Positions 36,717-45,992 of a DNA stretch of 64,000 nt are shown piece by piece (within the stretch, counting starts at the first letter, position 1; each line of letters opens with the position of its first letter). Both the position numbers and the translations under genes were made by a program. The stretch spans positions 62,001-126,000 of the forward strand of contig ATWC01000002.1 in the NCBI GenBank assembly GCA_000421045.1, read 5' to 3'. The DNA comes from Lachnospiraceae bacterium NK4A179 (lineage in GTDB: Bacteria; Bacillota; Clostridia; Lachnospirales; Lachnospiraceae). The notes beneath the pieces were generated by a model. It was not told the origin of the DNA, made no database searches, and was given only the letters and a program-made list of their open reading frames with translations.

Positions 36717-38297
36717 ATGAAGAACGTTCTTATAGTCGAAGACGACAGGATTAATCTGTCATGTGCGGAGATGGCCCTGAAAGGTCTGTGTATAGTCACT
36801 CCCACTGCTTCTGCTTCGCAGGCACTCCAATATCTGGATAGCAATACACCTGATCTGATACTTCTGGATGTCAGTCTCCCTTTTATGGATGGTTTTGAAC
36901 TGATAAAAACGATTCGATCAGGCGGACGTTCAAAGAACATTGCAGTTATCTTTCTCACTTCCAGTCTTGATGAATCGATCATAGCCAAGGGCCGCGAGAT
37001 GGGTGCTCTTGATTTCGTAAAGAAACCTTTTATTCCGAGCATTCTGGTTGATAAGGTTGATCGCGCTATCCATCTTTCGGAAGACATTGATGACAGGATA
37101 AAGAACGGGCAGCTGGATATTCCCGACCAGACAGCGCCTGCGCCCGCTCCTGCTCCGGAACCTGCTCCGGAACCTGCCGTTCCCGTCAATTACGCCGCGG
37201 GAACTCCGGCACCTGTTCCTCCCTCACCGGCCTCTGCTGCTCCGGCATATCAGGCCCCTGTTGCTCCGACCGCTCCGAGTTCAATGAATCCCGCTGATAA
37301 TCAGGTTCATTATTCTGTTTCTTCTCAGATGACGATGTCTTCTTCAGATGTTACAGAACGTTCCATACGCGATCAGCTCACGGGCCTCTTCAACAGAGCA
37401 TACGCAGGCTCTCTTATAGATGCAAAACTCAGTATGAATTCCAGAGGTATGCTGTTTGTAATGGGTCTCGACAACACCGGTCTTGTAAATGAGATGTTCG
37501 GTAATATCGCCGGTGATAATCTTCTCAAGCTCTTTGGCGAAGCACTCCGTTCATATACTTCGGTAAACGATGTTGTCTGCCGTCTCGGCGGTGACCAGTT
37601 TGCCGTATACTTTGACGGCATGCAGGAAAGAAAAGAGGCTGAGGAAAGAGCATCACTCTTAAAGAAACGCGTAAAGGGACTTATGGGTGGCACCACCAAT
37701 GCTCCGGAAGTCACTTTCTCCGCAGGCATTTCATGCAGCCCTGATGACGGTTCTGATTTTGAAGGACTTCTTGATGCTGCAGGAAAGGCACTCTATCACG
37801 TAAAACAGAGCGGAAAAAATGCTTTCCACTTCTACGGAAAGAAGGTATCCGAAAGCGAAGCTGAACGTGACGGCCGACTTGTTGATATAAAGACTCTTGC
37901 AGGAATGCTTGAAAGCAATGACGGCATTTCCTCCGGAGCTTACAAAATGGAATTTGACGACTTCCATCAGGTTTATAATTTTATTAAACGTACACTCAAG
38001 AGAGAAAACAAGAATGTACAGTGCGTACTATTCACTCTCATGCCTGTAGTCGGCAAGGATCCGGATACGACAGAAACCGATCTTGCAGTTGAAATGCTTG
38101 AGCAGGCTGTGTTTGAATCACTCCGCACCGATGATGTGGCAACCCGTTACTCAAACCGACAGGTAGTTGTAATACTTATGAATGCAGCTCCTGCTGCCGC
38201 ACAGATAATCGTTCAGCGTATCGCTGATGTATTCTACAAGAGATATCTGGCCGGCAAATTCGGAATCGGATATGACTTTGTACAGATGAACAACTGA
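36717..38297 (+). CDS. Response regulator with GGDQF and second cyclase-like domain
   Basis: 526 residues. Residues 1-122 are a receiver domain with acidic pocket (VEDD), phosphoacceptor D51 and K103. Residues 139-190 are an Ala/Pro linker. Residues 215-375 are a diguanylate-cyclase domain whose signature is GGDQF (291-295) in place of GGDEF; the missing Glu probably removes or lowers cyclase activity. About 150 further residues (from GMLESNDGIS) resemble a degenerate second cyclase domain. The start follows GGGGGAGG. It stands alone and its histidine kinase is not in the window. Confidence 0.9.
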   Translation: MKNVLIVEDDRINLSCAEMALKGLCIVTPTASASQALQYLDSNTPDLILLDVSLPFMDGFELIKTIRSGGRSKNIAVIFLTSSLDESIIAKGREMGALDFVKKPFIPSILVDKVDRAIHLSEDIDDRIKNGQLDIPDQTAPAPAPAPEPAPEPAVPVNYAAGTPAPVPPSPASAAPAYQAPVAPTAPSSMNPADNQVHYSVSSQMTMSSSDVTERSIRDQLTGLFNRAYAGSLIDAKLSMNSRGMLFVMGLDNTGLVNEMFGNIAGDNLLKLFGEALRSYTSVNDVVCRLGGDQFAVYFDGMQERKEAEERASLLKKRVKGLMGGTTNAPEVTFSAGISCSPDDGSDFEGLLDAAGKALYHVKQSGKNAFHFYGKKVSESEAERDGRLVDIKTLAGMLESNDGISSGAYKMEFDDFHQVYNFIKRTLKRENKNVQCVLFTLMPVVGKDPDTTETDLAVEMLEQAVFESLRTDDVATRYSNRQVVVILMNAAPAAAQIIVQRIADVFYKRYLAGKFGIGYDFVQMNN

Positions 38298-38324
38298 TAA
38301 AGATTAACCATCAACAAAGAATCA

Positions 38325-38349
38325 AAAGGGCCTGTTTTACAGGCCCTTT
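38325..38349. terminator. Bidirectional terminator
   Basis: Perfect nine-base arms AAAGGGCCT/AGGCCCTTT with a seven-base loop, flanked by A and T runs. It lies between two convergent genes and contains the stop codon of the GH5 gene, so it serves both. Confidence 0.88.
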
Positions 38350-40208
38350 GCTTCGTCCAGAGAAATACCGTTTCCGGCACTTCCAAGCGGTATCTTATGA
38401 TCCAGCCCTACGAACTTACCATTCTCGGTCCACAGGACTTCTTTTACAAAATTATATTTATCAGCATCCCATGTAGTAAAATCATCCTTTACAAGCCCGC
38501 CTGTATCTCCCGAATTTGCATTGAAACACCAGAAGGTGTGGTTGAGATGATAGTTGCCAATCAGCTCTCTCATATATGTCATCCAGGTAAGGTTTGGTTC
38601 CCTCATAAATCCGCCCCACTCCCCAACAAGAATAGGCGCTATATTCTCTTCTTCGATATAGAGCCAGTTATCATGCCAGCAGTCTTTCATCAGGGAATCA
38701 TAATCATAATCGCCTTCAAACCAGGGCTGTGCAAATACTGTAGGACCATAATCATGAGGTGAGTATACCAGCTTATCCTGATACTTTCCGAGATCTACCG
38801 GATAATCCTTCACACCGCGGAGATTGCCGCCCCACCAGGTAAAATAATAATCGTCATCATCAACTGAAGAGTAATCACCGTTTTTCTTTATATCCACCGG
38901 ATATATTTCAGTGCCTTCTACCATTATAAGAACATTCGGATTCTCTTTAAGCACTGCAGCCGCAGCCTTCTCCGCTTCATATTTCCAGTTGTTTTTATCC
39001 TTAGAGTCATTCCATATGGCTGCCTTGTCACCTTCGGAAGGCTTGCCGTGAGGTTCATTCTTAAGGTCATATGCGATGATAGTATCATCATCCTTATATC
39101 TTGCAGCCATCCATGAAAGCGCCTCTATGTACTGTTCTTCGGATATCTTATCCGTATACCAGAGATTGGTCATGTGACCCGAGGCATCGGTATTGGCACT
39201 ATGAATATCTATCATCACTTTAAGCCCGTTTGCACGGAACTGTCCTATCACATGATCGAATATCTCAAGTGAATCCATTCCCACAAGATAATCATTTGTA
39301 GCCTGATTGAAATTGGCATCCGGAGCCTTGCCCGCCTTCCACTGAAGGATAAGTTCGGCTGATATTGGGATCCTCACAAGATTGAATCCATGGTCGGCAA
39401 TGGAATTGATGGAAGTATGAAGATCTGCCGCCCAGAGGCCATCGAACAGATTGGTTCCTGTGTTGTAACCAAACCAGTTAACTCCGGTAAGCCATACCTG
39501 CTTTCCCTTGCTGTCATATATCTTTGAACCATCTGTATGAAGCCAGTCATCCGTTGTAGGTTCCGGAACAGGAAGTTCCTTTGGATCACTCTTTATCGTA
39601 TCCACGGCTCCCGATGATCCGCCGTCTTCATTATTGCCGGAAGACTGCGCAGAAGCTGAAGCGCTTCCGGAAACCTTGAATTCACCCGTCACCAGCTCAT
39701 AGCTCAGATCACCTGAGACATCGGCAAGTATAACACCGAATTCGGTATTCGATCCCGCAGGGATCTGTGCATTATAATCAACATTTGTAACAGTAAGTGT
39801 ACCGTCCTTTATTTCAAAATTACCGTTCCATGAATTGTCTATAGTTGCATCTCCGGTATTTATCCTGATCGTCCATCCGTCCACATCCCGGGATGTAGTA
39901 TTATTTATCTTTACGGCATACTGCTTATAAACAGGAGAGTCACCCCAGCTTCCGGTTTCTGTTATTGTTGCAGAAAGTTCGCCTGTGAATTTCTCGGACT
40001 TATTCTCATTTTTATCTTCATCTTTTTTATCATCTGAAGTCTTCTCCGCAGCCTCCGTAACAGCTGCAGTTTCCTTCGTCTTCTCTCCTGCAAGCTCTTC
40101 ATGTCTGTTACCTGCAACCCTTATGATCAAAACAGCGACCAACACTAAAATGCCAAGTGCGATCGTTGCTCCTATGCTTATAAAAAGGATCTTCTTTTCT
40201 TTTTCCAT
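38337..40208 (-). CDS. Membrane-anchored GH5 endoglucanase with CBM2-like module
   Basis: 623 residues. An N-terminal transmembrane anchor (about 8-32) without a lipobox is followed by a charged linker, then a CBM2-like cellulose-binding domain (about 72-190, Trp in TGSWGD, VDGWTIRI and NSWNGNF). The GH5 barrel (about 225-600) has acid/base Glu in YDLKNEPHG and nucleophile Glu in LVGEWGG. It should hydrolyse beta-1,4-glucan at the cell surface. It is 15 bases downstream of dtd, an unexpected neighbour. Confidence 0.93.
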   Translation of the reverse strand: MEKEKKILFISIGATIALGILVLVAVLIIRVAGNRHEELAGEKTKETAAVTEAAEKTSDDKKDEDKNENKSEKFTGELSATITETGSWGDSPVYKQYAVKINNTTSRDVDGWTIRINTGDATIDNSWNGNFEIKDGTLTVTNVDYNAQIPAGSNTEFGVILADVSGDLSYELVTGEFKVSGSASASAQSSGNNEDGGSSGAVDTIKSDPKELPVPEPTTDDWLHTDGSKIYDSKGKQVWLTGVNWFGYNTGTNLFDGLWAADLHTSINSIADHGFNLVRIPISAELILQWKAGKAPDANFNQATNDYLVGMDSLEIFDHVIGQFRANGLKVMIDIHSANTDASGHMTNLWYTDKISEEQYIEALSWMAARYKDDDTIIAYDLKNEPHGKPSEGDKAAIWNDSKDKNNWKYEAEKAAAAVLKENPNVLIMVEGTEIYPVDIKKNGDYSSVDDDDYYFTWWGGNLRGVKDYPVDLGKYQDKLVYSPHDYGPTVFAQPWFEGDYDYDSLMKDCWHDNWLYIEEENIAPILVGEWGGFMREPNLTWMTYMRELIGNYHLNHTFWCFNANSGDTGGLVKDDFTTWDADKYNFVKEVLWTENGKFVGLDHKIPLGSAGNGISLDEAKGL

Positions 40209-40223
40209 TACCGCTTGTGCTCC

Positions 40224-40679
40224 TTATTTAAGTTCATCAGAATCAAGATCTATCGTAAAAGGACCGTCATTGATTATCGTGCACTTCATGTCAGCGCCAA
40301 AGGTCCCTGTTCCAACATTCTCTGCCCCAAGTATATCCCTGCAGCTTTTGATCACATATTCATATAGTTCTTCTGCGTGAGCCGGATCTCCTGCCTTTAT
40401 AAAAGAAGGACGGTTGCCTCTTTTGCAGTCTGCATAAAGCGTAAACTGTGACACTAACAACACCTTACCGCCAACATCCGAAAGACCGAGATTTGTTTTT
40501 CCGTTTTCATCCGCAAAGATACGCATGCCTGTCAGCTTTTTTACAAGCCTGTCTGCATCTTCCCTTGTATCTTCAGCGCATACGCCGACCAGAACAAAGA
40601 ATCCTTTTTCTATAGCGGCGAAAAGTTTTCCTTCTATCTCAACTGAAGCACTCTCCACTCTCTGTACAAGAAATTTCAT
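40224..40679 (-). CDS. dtd: D-aminoacyl-tRNA deacylase
   Basis: Hydrolyses D-amino acids (and glycine mischarged on tRNA-Ala) from tRNA. The 151-residue protein starts MKFLVQRVESASVEIEG and carries both active-site motifs, LVSQFTLYADC and the GTFGADM region (GPxxP motif altered to GPFTI). It overlaps the barstar-like gene by four bases. Confidence 0.95.
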   Translation of the reverse strand: MKFLVQRVESASVEIEGKLFAAIEKGFFVLVGVCAEDTREDADRLVKKLTGMRIFADENGKTNLGLSDVGGKVLLVSQFTLYADCKRGNRPSFIKAGDPAHAEELYEYVIKSCRDILGAENVGTGTFGADMKCTIINDGPFTIDLDSDELK

Positions 40680-40945
40680 TTTCTGAATTCCACCTTGAGC
40701 TTCGGATTTTCCTTACAAGCCTCTTCAAAGATACGCTTAAAATTCTTCATGTAACGGCTCATCATGCATTCAGCCTCAAAGGTATCCGTGAAGATAAACT
40801 CCGTATCCTCATTGATGAGCTTCAGCATATCCTGAAATTCCTCAAGGGTGCTCTTGAAATACGAAGGAAATGTAAGATACTTTGCCATTTCGGAATAAAC
40901 ATCATCCGGGTTGTACATTTTCTTAAGTGATACTGTATATGTCAT
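40676..40945 (-). CDS. Barstar-like protein
   Basis: 89 residues, the length of barstar. The order of elements also agrees: strand TYTVSLKKM, helix, FPSYFKSTLEEFQDMLKLI (compare barstar's LPEYYGENLDALWDCL), strand TEFIFTDT, helix of about 25 residues, strand LKVEFRK. One of the two key acidic residues of helix 2 aligns. No barnase-type RNase is adjacent, so it may be an immunity protein lacking its toxin or may have another role. The identity rests on pattern matching by eye. Confidence 0.6.
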   Translation of the reverse strand: MTYTVSLKKMYNPDDVYSEMAKYLTFPSYFKSTLEEFQDMLKLINEDTEFIFTDTFEAECMMSRYMKNFKRIFEEACKENPKLKVEFRK

Positions 40946-40993
40946 AGTTAAGCCTCCGCTCTTCTTATATTTCTACTGCATGTTTATTATACA

Positions 40994-43336
40994 CTACTCT
41001 ATATTGTTCGCATCAGAACACTTTATCCGTCTTATACCGCAGGATGTTAAATGAACCGAAACCGCGGAAATGAAGAGTACCAATGCCGGATACAAGAGCA
41101 GTATATTCAGATAATTGCATTTGGCACTGATCTTATGTATCCCCAATCCCAGAAATACCGGTTTCGAAACAAACAAAGTCACAGGGCCTGATACCACAGC
41201 TGCCACAAGCGTTGCAAGCAATATCACAATGGAAAATCTTAAGATATGCCATTTGATAAGCGATGATTCCTTAAATCCAACAGCTTTAAGCAGCGCGATC
41301 TCATTTTTCTCCGAATTGATAAAGGTCTTTTCCATAAGGACGGATATCATCAGATCCAGTATAAGCAGTATCACGATCAAAATATTTCTGATCGAATTGA
41401 TAGGTCCTGTCACTCCTAATGCTTCTTCCGTTAACTCATCAGCCAGACCAATCCGCAAAAAGGACGGATCTCTTGAGATAAGTTCGCATCTGTTTTTTAA
41501 TTCTCTTACGGACGGATTATCATAAAATCTTATGCAAAGATCTTCATCCTGATATCCCCTGAAGGATGAATCCGGCGAAACTCTTACGTTCTCTCCCGCA
41601 TTTGTAAAAGATTCATAAATGCCTGTGATGATCTTATCACTGTAACCATCTCCCAGATCAGCTCTTATCGTGTCTCCGATCTGCAATCCGTATTTAGTGC
41701 TTATACCGGAGCTAAGAGCCAGTTCTGATGGATTTTTCGGAGCTTCACCTTCGGTATAGTCATGTATATCATCCGGCGCATTTATAAATTTCACGGTAAC
41801 AAATGTCAGTTGTTCTCCTTTAATCTCATATGATGCAAACTGTGCCGAATCCGAAAAGACTGAACACGGCATTCCTTCCGAGGCCAGCCTTTCCTCATAC
41901 TTCTTAAGCCACGATATCACCTGTTCCTCAGAGTAACCATAAAACAGATCAGCATAACAGTTAGCGGTGATATCACACTTTGCATACATTATCCCCGTAA
42001 ACATACCGCTCTTCAGGGTGCTGACCGCATTATCCAGTGTAAAAAGTGTAACCGTACATAAGAAGAAGGCCAGAAATATACCAATATATCTTGTTGGTGA
42101 ACTTAATATATCATTCAGAGCCAGATAAAGCGGAGAGGGAATATCACACATCGGCATGCGTATTCCTTTCTTCCCCGTAAATCTTTCTCCTGCCGATCCA
42201 AATCTTATCGCGTCGATCGGTGAGAACTTCTTAACTTTGCCGGCACTTATCCAGGCATTAGCAGTAACAGACACAGCAACAAACAGGCATCCCAACAGAT
42301 TCGGAATAAAGCTCCGGTCATTTACCAAAATCATTTTCTGTTCTGTATTGATAAGCACTGCCCTGGCAAAGGGAATACTTAAAAAGAAACCCGCTGTACA
42401 TCCTACAACCGCAACAGCCATGTATTTAAAGGTATTGATCCTTCTTATCTTCCTGTTTTCCAGTCCTATAGCTTTAAGTATGCCTATTTCTCTGAAATCT
42501 TCCTCAAAACTGAAATTAACCGAAAAATGGATCGTCACGGAAGAAACAGCTACTAACGCTAAGCTGAATAAGAGCATAAGAAAAACAGAAATGAAATCCA
42601 TAAGATAAAAAAGAGGGATCTGTTTTCTTGAAATGCTGACACCTCCAAACCCGGAGATCGTCTTAGTTACAGAATCGGGATCCTCTGTATTCACGAAACC
42701 TATGATCCCATATACATCACTATCCTTAAATACCGGATATTGGCTGATCTTTTCAAAATCTTTTTCATTTAAAAGGAATCTGGTCGCACTTATCATATCA
42801 GCATTAGGAAAGGCCGCATCCTTCATCACTCCGTCTATTACAAGATCGATAGTCGCACCATCTATATCTATGGTGATCACATCCCCCGGGATCAGATCAT
42901 TCATATCCATATAGCTGACATTTAACCATATATGACCTTCTTCAACATTCGTTATCTCATTATCATCCCTGTCATATATTTTTTCACCGCGACGACTGAA
43001 ATCCACAAAAAGAGGAACAGCTCTGTCAGTTATCAATCGTCCGCCTTCTCTGATGCTGTTTTTGTAAGAAAGAAACTCCTCCAGCCTGAGTCCCGTCACA
43101 GTCTTATTTTCATAAACGAAATCCTTTATCTCGTCAGGAGCGTATCCACCGTTATACAGAAGTATGATATCGCCCGCTCCCGCTTTATCCAGAAAACGAT
43201 CCAGGCCTCCGAAAACCGAAAGAATATTCGAACCCCCCGCTCCCGCAAACATGGATGCCATGATAACAAAGATAAGAATGATAAGGTTCATCGTCTTTCT
43301 TCGCATCAGTTCTTTTGTCAGCATTTTTAAAAACAT
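40994..43336 (-). CDS. FtsX-type ABC permease, large
   Basis: 780 residues: an N-terminal helix, an extracytoplasmic domain (about 40-240), three helices with the FtsX core FREIGILKAIGLENRKIRR, a second large outer domain, and a final FtsX segment EIALLKAVGFKESSLIKWH. This is the MacB/LolC-like permease plan with two FtsX repeats. No ATPase gene is next to it, so its partner must be elsewhere. The outer domains suggest extracytoplasmic substrates such as lipoproteins or antimicrobial peptides. Confidence 0.88.
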   Translation of the reverse strand: MFLKMLTKELMRRKTMNLIILIFVIMASMFAGAGGSNILSVFGGLDRFLDKAGAGDIILLYNGGYAPDEIKDFVYENKTVTGLRLEEFLSYKNSIREGGRLITDRAVPLFVDFSRRGEKIYDRDDNEITNVEEGHIWLNVSYMDMNDLIPGDVITIDIDGATIDLVIDGVMKDAAFPNADMISATRFLLNEKDFEKISQYPVFKDSDVYGIIGFVNTEDPDSVTKTISGFGGVSISRKQIPLFYLMDFISVFLMLLFSLALVAVSSVTIHFSVNFSFEEDFREIGILKAIGLENRKIRRINTFKYMAVAVVGCTAGFFLSIPFARAVLINTEQKMILVNDRSFIPNLLGCLFVAVSVTANAWISAGKVKKFSPIDAIRFGSAGERFTGKKGIRMPMCDIPSPLYLALNDILSSPTRYIGIFLAFFLCTVTLFTLDNAVSTLKSGMFTGIMYAKCDITANCYADLFYGYSEEQVISWLKKYEERLASEGMPCSVFSDSAQFASYEIKGEQLTFVTVKFINAPDDIHDYTEGEAPKNPSELALSSGISTKYGLQIGDTIRADLGDGYSDKIITGIYESFTNAGENVRVSPDSSFRGYQDEDLCIRFYDNPSVRELKNRCELISRDPSFLRIGLADELTEEALGVTGPINSIRNILIVILLILDLMISVLMEKTFINSEKNEIALLKAVGFKESSLIKWHILRFSIVILLATLVAAVVSGPVTLFVSKPVFLGLGIHKISAKCNYLNILLLYPALVLFISAVSVHLTSCGIRRIKCSDANNIE

Positions 43337-43370
43337 GTACTCATTTTATCATTAATTCGCACTAAACATA

Positions 43371-43397
43371 AAAAAAAGGAGCCAAAGCTCCTTTTTT
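43371..43397 (-). terminator. Terminator of the thiamin operon
   Basis: Stem GGAGC/GCTCC with a four-base loop, extended by seven A-T pairs and ending in a T run on the minus strand, immediately after the thiM stop. A-rich flanks allow it to work in both directions. Confidence 0.82.
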
Positions 43398-44159
43398 CTA
43401 AAAACTGAGTTCATCAATAAAATTCATCCTGAAGGACATTGTTCCTCCGGAGACAGCCCGTGTCTTTTCCGCCGCTTTTTTCCCGCATTCTCCGAAATAC
43501 TCACATGCGGCCATCACGGCATCTGTGCCCACTGTCTTATTTGAGGCCATAAATGCGGCTATTATACAGCTTGACATACATCCTGTACCCGTGATCCTTT
43601 TCATCATAGGGTCACCGGCCGTGCATATCAGATCTTTATTCCCGTCAGTAATATAGTCCTTTACACCGCTTCTTACAATGATAAGTCCATATTCAGAAGC
43701 AAAGGCTGCAGTTTCCTGATCTGATGGATAATCTAAATGATCATCCTGAGGTTCATCCACTCCTGTGACCGTCGCCTTCCCTCTTACAGCGGAAGCGATC
43801 TCAGCAGCATTACCGCGTATGCAGTCTATGAATCCTGCCCCTAGCATTTCCTGCATAAAACCTCTTCTGTAAGAAGATCCGCCCACTCCTACGGGATCGA
43901 GCACAACAGGATGCCCGCATTCATGCGCTTCTGCTGCCGCCAGTTCCATAGCTTTAAAACTCTCTGTCGCTCCAAGATTCAGAACCAGAGCGCTGCATCC
44001 GTGCTGAACCTCCTTAGCTTCCTGCCAGGCATGTGACATTGTTGGCGAAGCTCCTGCCGCAAGCAATGCATTGGCGCAGTCCAATATCGTAACGTTATTG
44101 GTAATGCACTGCACAAGAGGTACTGTTTTTCTCACATTCATTAATTGTTCAGTATACAT
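43398..44159 (-). CDS. thiM: Hydroxyethylthiazole kinase
   Basis: Phosphorylates the thiazole moiety (THZ) in thiamin salvage. 253 residues of the ribokinase-like family: NNVTILDCANALLAAGASP at the N-terminus, VLDPVGVGGSSYRR near residue 85 and the anion-hole ITGTGCMSS near 190. Last gene of the TPP-controlled operon, 14 bases after thiW, which probably imports its substrate. Confidence 0.96.
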   Translation of the reverse strand: MYTEQLMNVRKTVPLVQCITNNVTILDCANALLAAGASPTMSHAWQEAKEVQHGCSALVLNLGATESFKAMELAAAEAHECGHPVVLDPVGVGGSSYRRGFMQEMLGAGFIDCIRGNAAEIASAVRGKATVTGVDEPQDDHLDYPSDQETAAFASEYGLIIVRSGVKDYITDGNKDLICTAGDPMMKRITGTGCMSSCIIAAFMASNKTVGTDAVMAACEYFGECGKKAAEKTRAVSGGTMSFRMNFIDELSF

Positions 44160-44173
44160 ATTTACCCGATCAT

Positions 44174-44683
44174 TTATTCAAGCATGTCTTTCATACGCTG
44201 CAGACTCCCGGTTCCGGAAAGCGCAAGCGTAAGTATGGCAGCAAGTATTGTTCCTCCGCATGTAGAGATCAGAAACGGTCCTACAAAAGCAAAAAGTGTT
44301 GCTTCGCTGTTTCCCATAAGGTAAAGTGCTACAGGATAGCATAACATACCGCCTATGATCCCCGTTCCGAATACCTCACCTATATATGCTGCCGGAAGCT
44401 TTTTAACAGCTTTGTACAGGAGCCCCGAAAGAAGTGCTCCGCACATTGATCCCGGAAACGCAAAAAGTGTTCCGAGCCCGAAAGCATTCCTTAGAACGCT
44501 GGTCACAAATGCGCATCCAAGCCCCCACCAGGGGCCTAACAGTACAGCACAAAGTACGTTTACCATATGCTGCACAGGGCTGCACTTGCTCCCGAGCATA
44601 GGGAACGAAAACAGCGAGCCGATGGTTGCAACTGCCGCAAAGGCTCCGCAGACTGCAAGTTTTTTTACATTGATCTTTTTCAT
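44174..44683 (-). CDS. thiW: ThiW, thiazole-precursor ECF S component
   Basis: 169-residue membrane protein with five to six helices and ThiW family features (KKLAVCGAFAAVATIGS and CSPVQHMVNVLCAVLLGPWWG). It is the predicted substrate-binding unit for hydroxyethylthiazole; the energy-coupling ATPases and EcfT would be encoded elsewhere. It sits directly before thiM and its ribosome site GGAAAGG follows two hairpins. Confidence 0.92.
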   Translation of the reverse strand: MKKINVKKLAVCGAFAAVATIGSLFSFPMLGSKCSPVQHMVNVLCAVLLGPWWGLGCAFVTSVLRNAFGLGTLFAFPGSMCGALLSGLLYKAVKKLPAAYIGEVFGTGIIGGMLCYPVALYLMGNSEATLFAFVGPFLISTCGGTILAAILTLALSGTGSLQRMKDMLE

Positions 44684-44689
44684 GATATT

Positions 44690-44738
44690 ATCCTTTCCGG
44701 GCTTTTGCCCAGGACGGATATATCATGTGCTATACCCG
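44690..44738 (-). other. Two hairpins between cytX and thiW
   Basis: On the minus strand AGGACGG/CCGTCCT forms a stem across the cytX stop codon. GGGC-AAAA-GCCC follows at once, ending just before the thiW ribosome site. Without a T run these look like mRNA processing or stability elements rather than a terminator. Confidence 0.5.
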
Positions 44739-45992
44739 TCCTATATTTTTTTTATTTGCTTTGCTTTCTTTATTGCTTTTAACTACAAAGCCTGCTGCCA
44801 GGCCCAAAAACGCTGTCACAATAAGGCAGGGAATTGTTTCTCCGAATATCCCCACAAGTGAGACCATCCATGATGCATAGGATTCCGGAGCAGCATCTAC
44901 CGCAAGCAGCAGCCTGTATACTCCAAAGCCTATGAGCCATACCAAAAGATTGCCCCAATTGAATTTCTTTTCAGCATCGGAATGCTTAAACACAAAGAAA
45001 TCAATTATCATCACGCCTATCATCGGAGTGAATACCGATCCGATAAAATAAAGGAAATTCGTGATATTATCCATTGTCCATATGATCGCAGCCACAGTTC
45101 CAAGGGCAGCCACGATGATCGCCACCACCTTTGCCGATACCTTCTTTGTTATCGACTCAAAAGAAACACCTGCAGACCATGCGTCAAGGAATGTTGTGGT
45201 CACTGTAGAGAAAATGATTATCAACATTCCGGCTATACCAAATCCCGCAGCATTCATGATGCCTGCCAGATCCATACTCTTTAGGCACAGCACTGCTCCG
45301 ATACCGATCATATACATGAATATCGAAACCAGATTGTAGATCACTGTTCCCGCAAGCGTTGCCTTGAAGGGTTTCTCGGTCTCCGATGTATAGTCGGATA
45401 TAAGCGGCAACCATGATATCGGCATTGCGGTGGCCAGTTCCACCGCACCTCCGAATCCCGGCACATAACCTCCGAGCACATCAAGATCGGGAATCGCTTC
45501 AAACACATTCTTTCCTCTGAAGATAACCGCACATAACAGTATGCTTAAGATAAAGAGTGCGCCCATAGCTATAGTGTTTACCTTGCCAAGGCTCTGAAGC
45601 CCTATAAAGAGCCATACGATTATGAGGCCGCCTATAACGAGAGCCCACAGCCAGTGTCCGGTCTGAAATATACCATTTGCCGTAATTGCGCCATCATATA
45701 TCATGATCGCAGTCCAGCCTACAAGCTGCAGCACATTCAGGAATGCAAAGAGAAGTCCGCCGTATCCACCGAAGCTTCCTTTGACAGTCTCCATTGCAGA
45801 CTTTCCGGTGCGCGCACCTATCATACCGGCAGCAAACATAAGTGATCCGCCTATAAGATGTCCGATAATGACCGCTGCCATAGCTTTCGCAAAACCAAGA
45901 CCTGCAAGGCTGGTACCTGCAAGTATCTCGGCAAGTGAAATACCGGCTCCAAACCACACAAGTGAAACATTGAATACAGATAGTTTCTTCAT
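44730..45992 (-). CDS. cytX: CytX, probable hydroxymethylpyrimidine permease
   Basis: 420 residues with 12 helices of the nucleobase-cation-symport-1 family (LVWFGAGISLAEILAGTSLA, ATAMPISWLPLISDYT). Members found in thiamin operons are predicted to import HMP. Here it follows thiD, the HMP kinase, sharing one base of stop/start, and lies under a TPP riboswitch, which strongly supports that role over cytosine uptake. Confidence 0.9.
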   Translation of the reverse strand: MKKLSVFNVSLVWFGAGISLAEILAGTSLAGLGFAKAMAAVIIGHLIGGSLMFAAGMIGARTGKSAMETVKGSFGGYGGLLFAFLNVLQLVGWTAIMIYDGAITANGIFQTGHWLWALVIGGLIIVWLFIGLQSLGKVNTIAMGALFILSILLCAVIFRGKNVFEAIPDLDVLGGYVPGFGGAVELATAMPISWLPLISDYTSETEKPFKATLAGTVIYNLVSIFMYMIGIGAVLCLKSMDLAGIMNAAGFGIAGMLIIIFSTVTTTFLDAWSAGVSFESITKKVSAKVVAIIVAALGTVAAIIWTMDNITNFLYFIGSVFTPMIGVMIIDFFVFKHSDAEKKFNWGNLLVWLIGFGVYRLLLAVDAAPESYASWMVSLVGIFGETIPCLIVTAFLGLAAGFVVKSNKESKANKKNIGRV

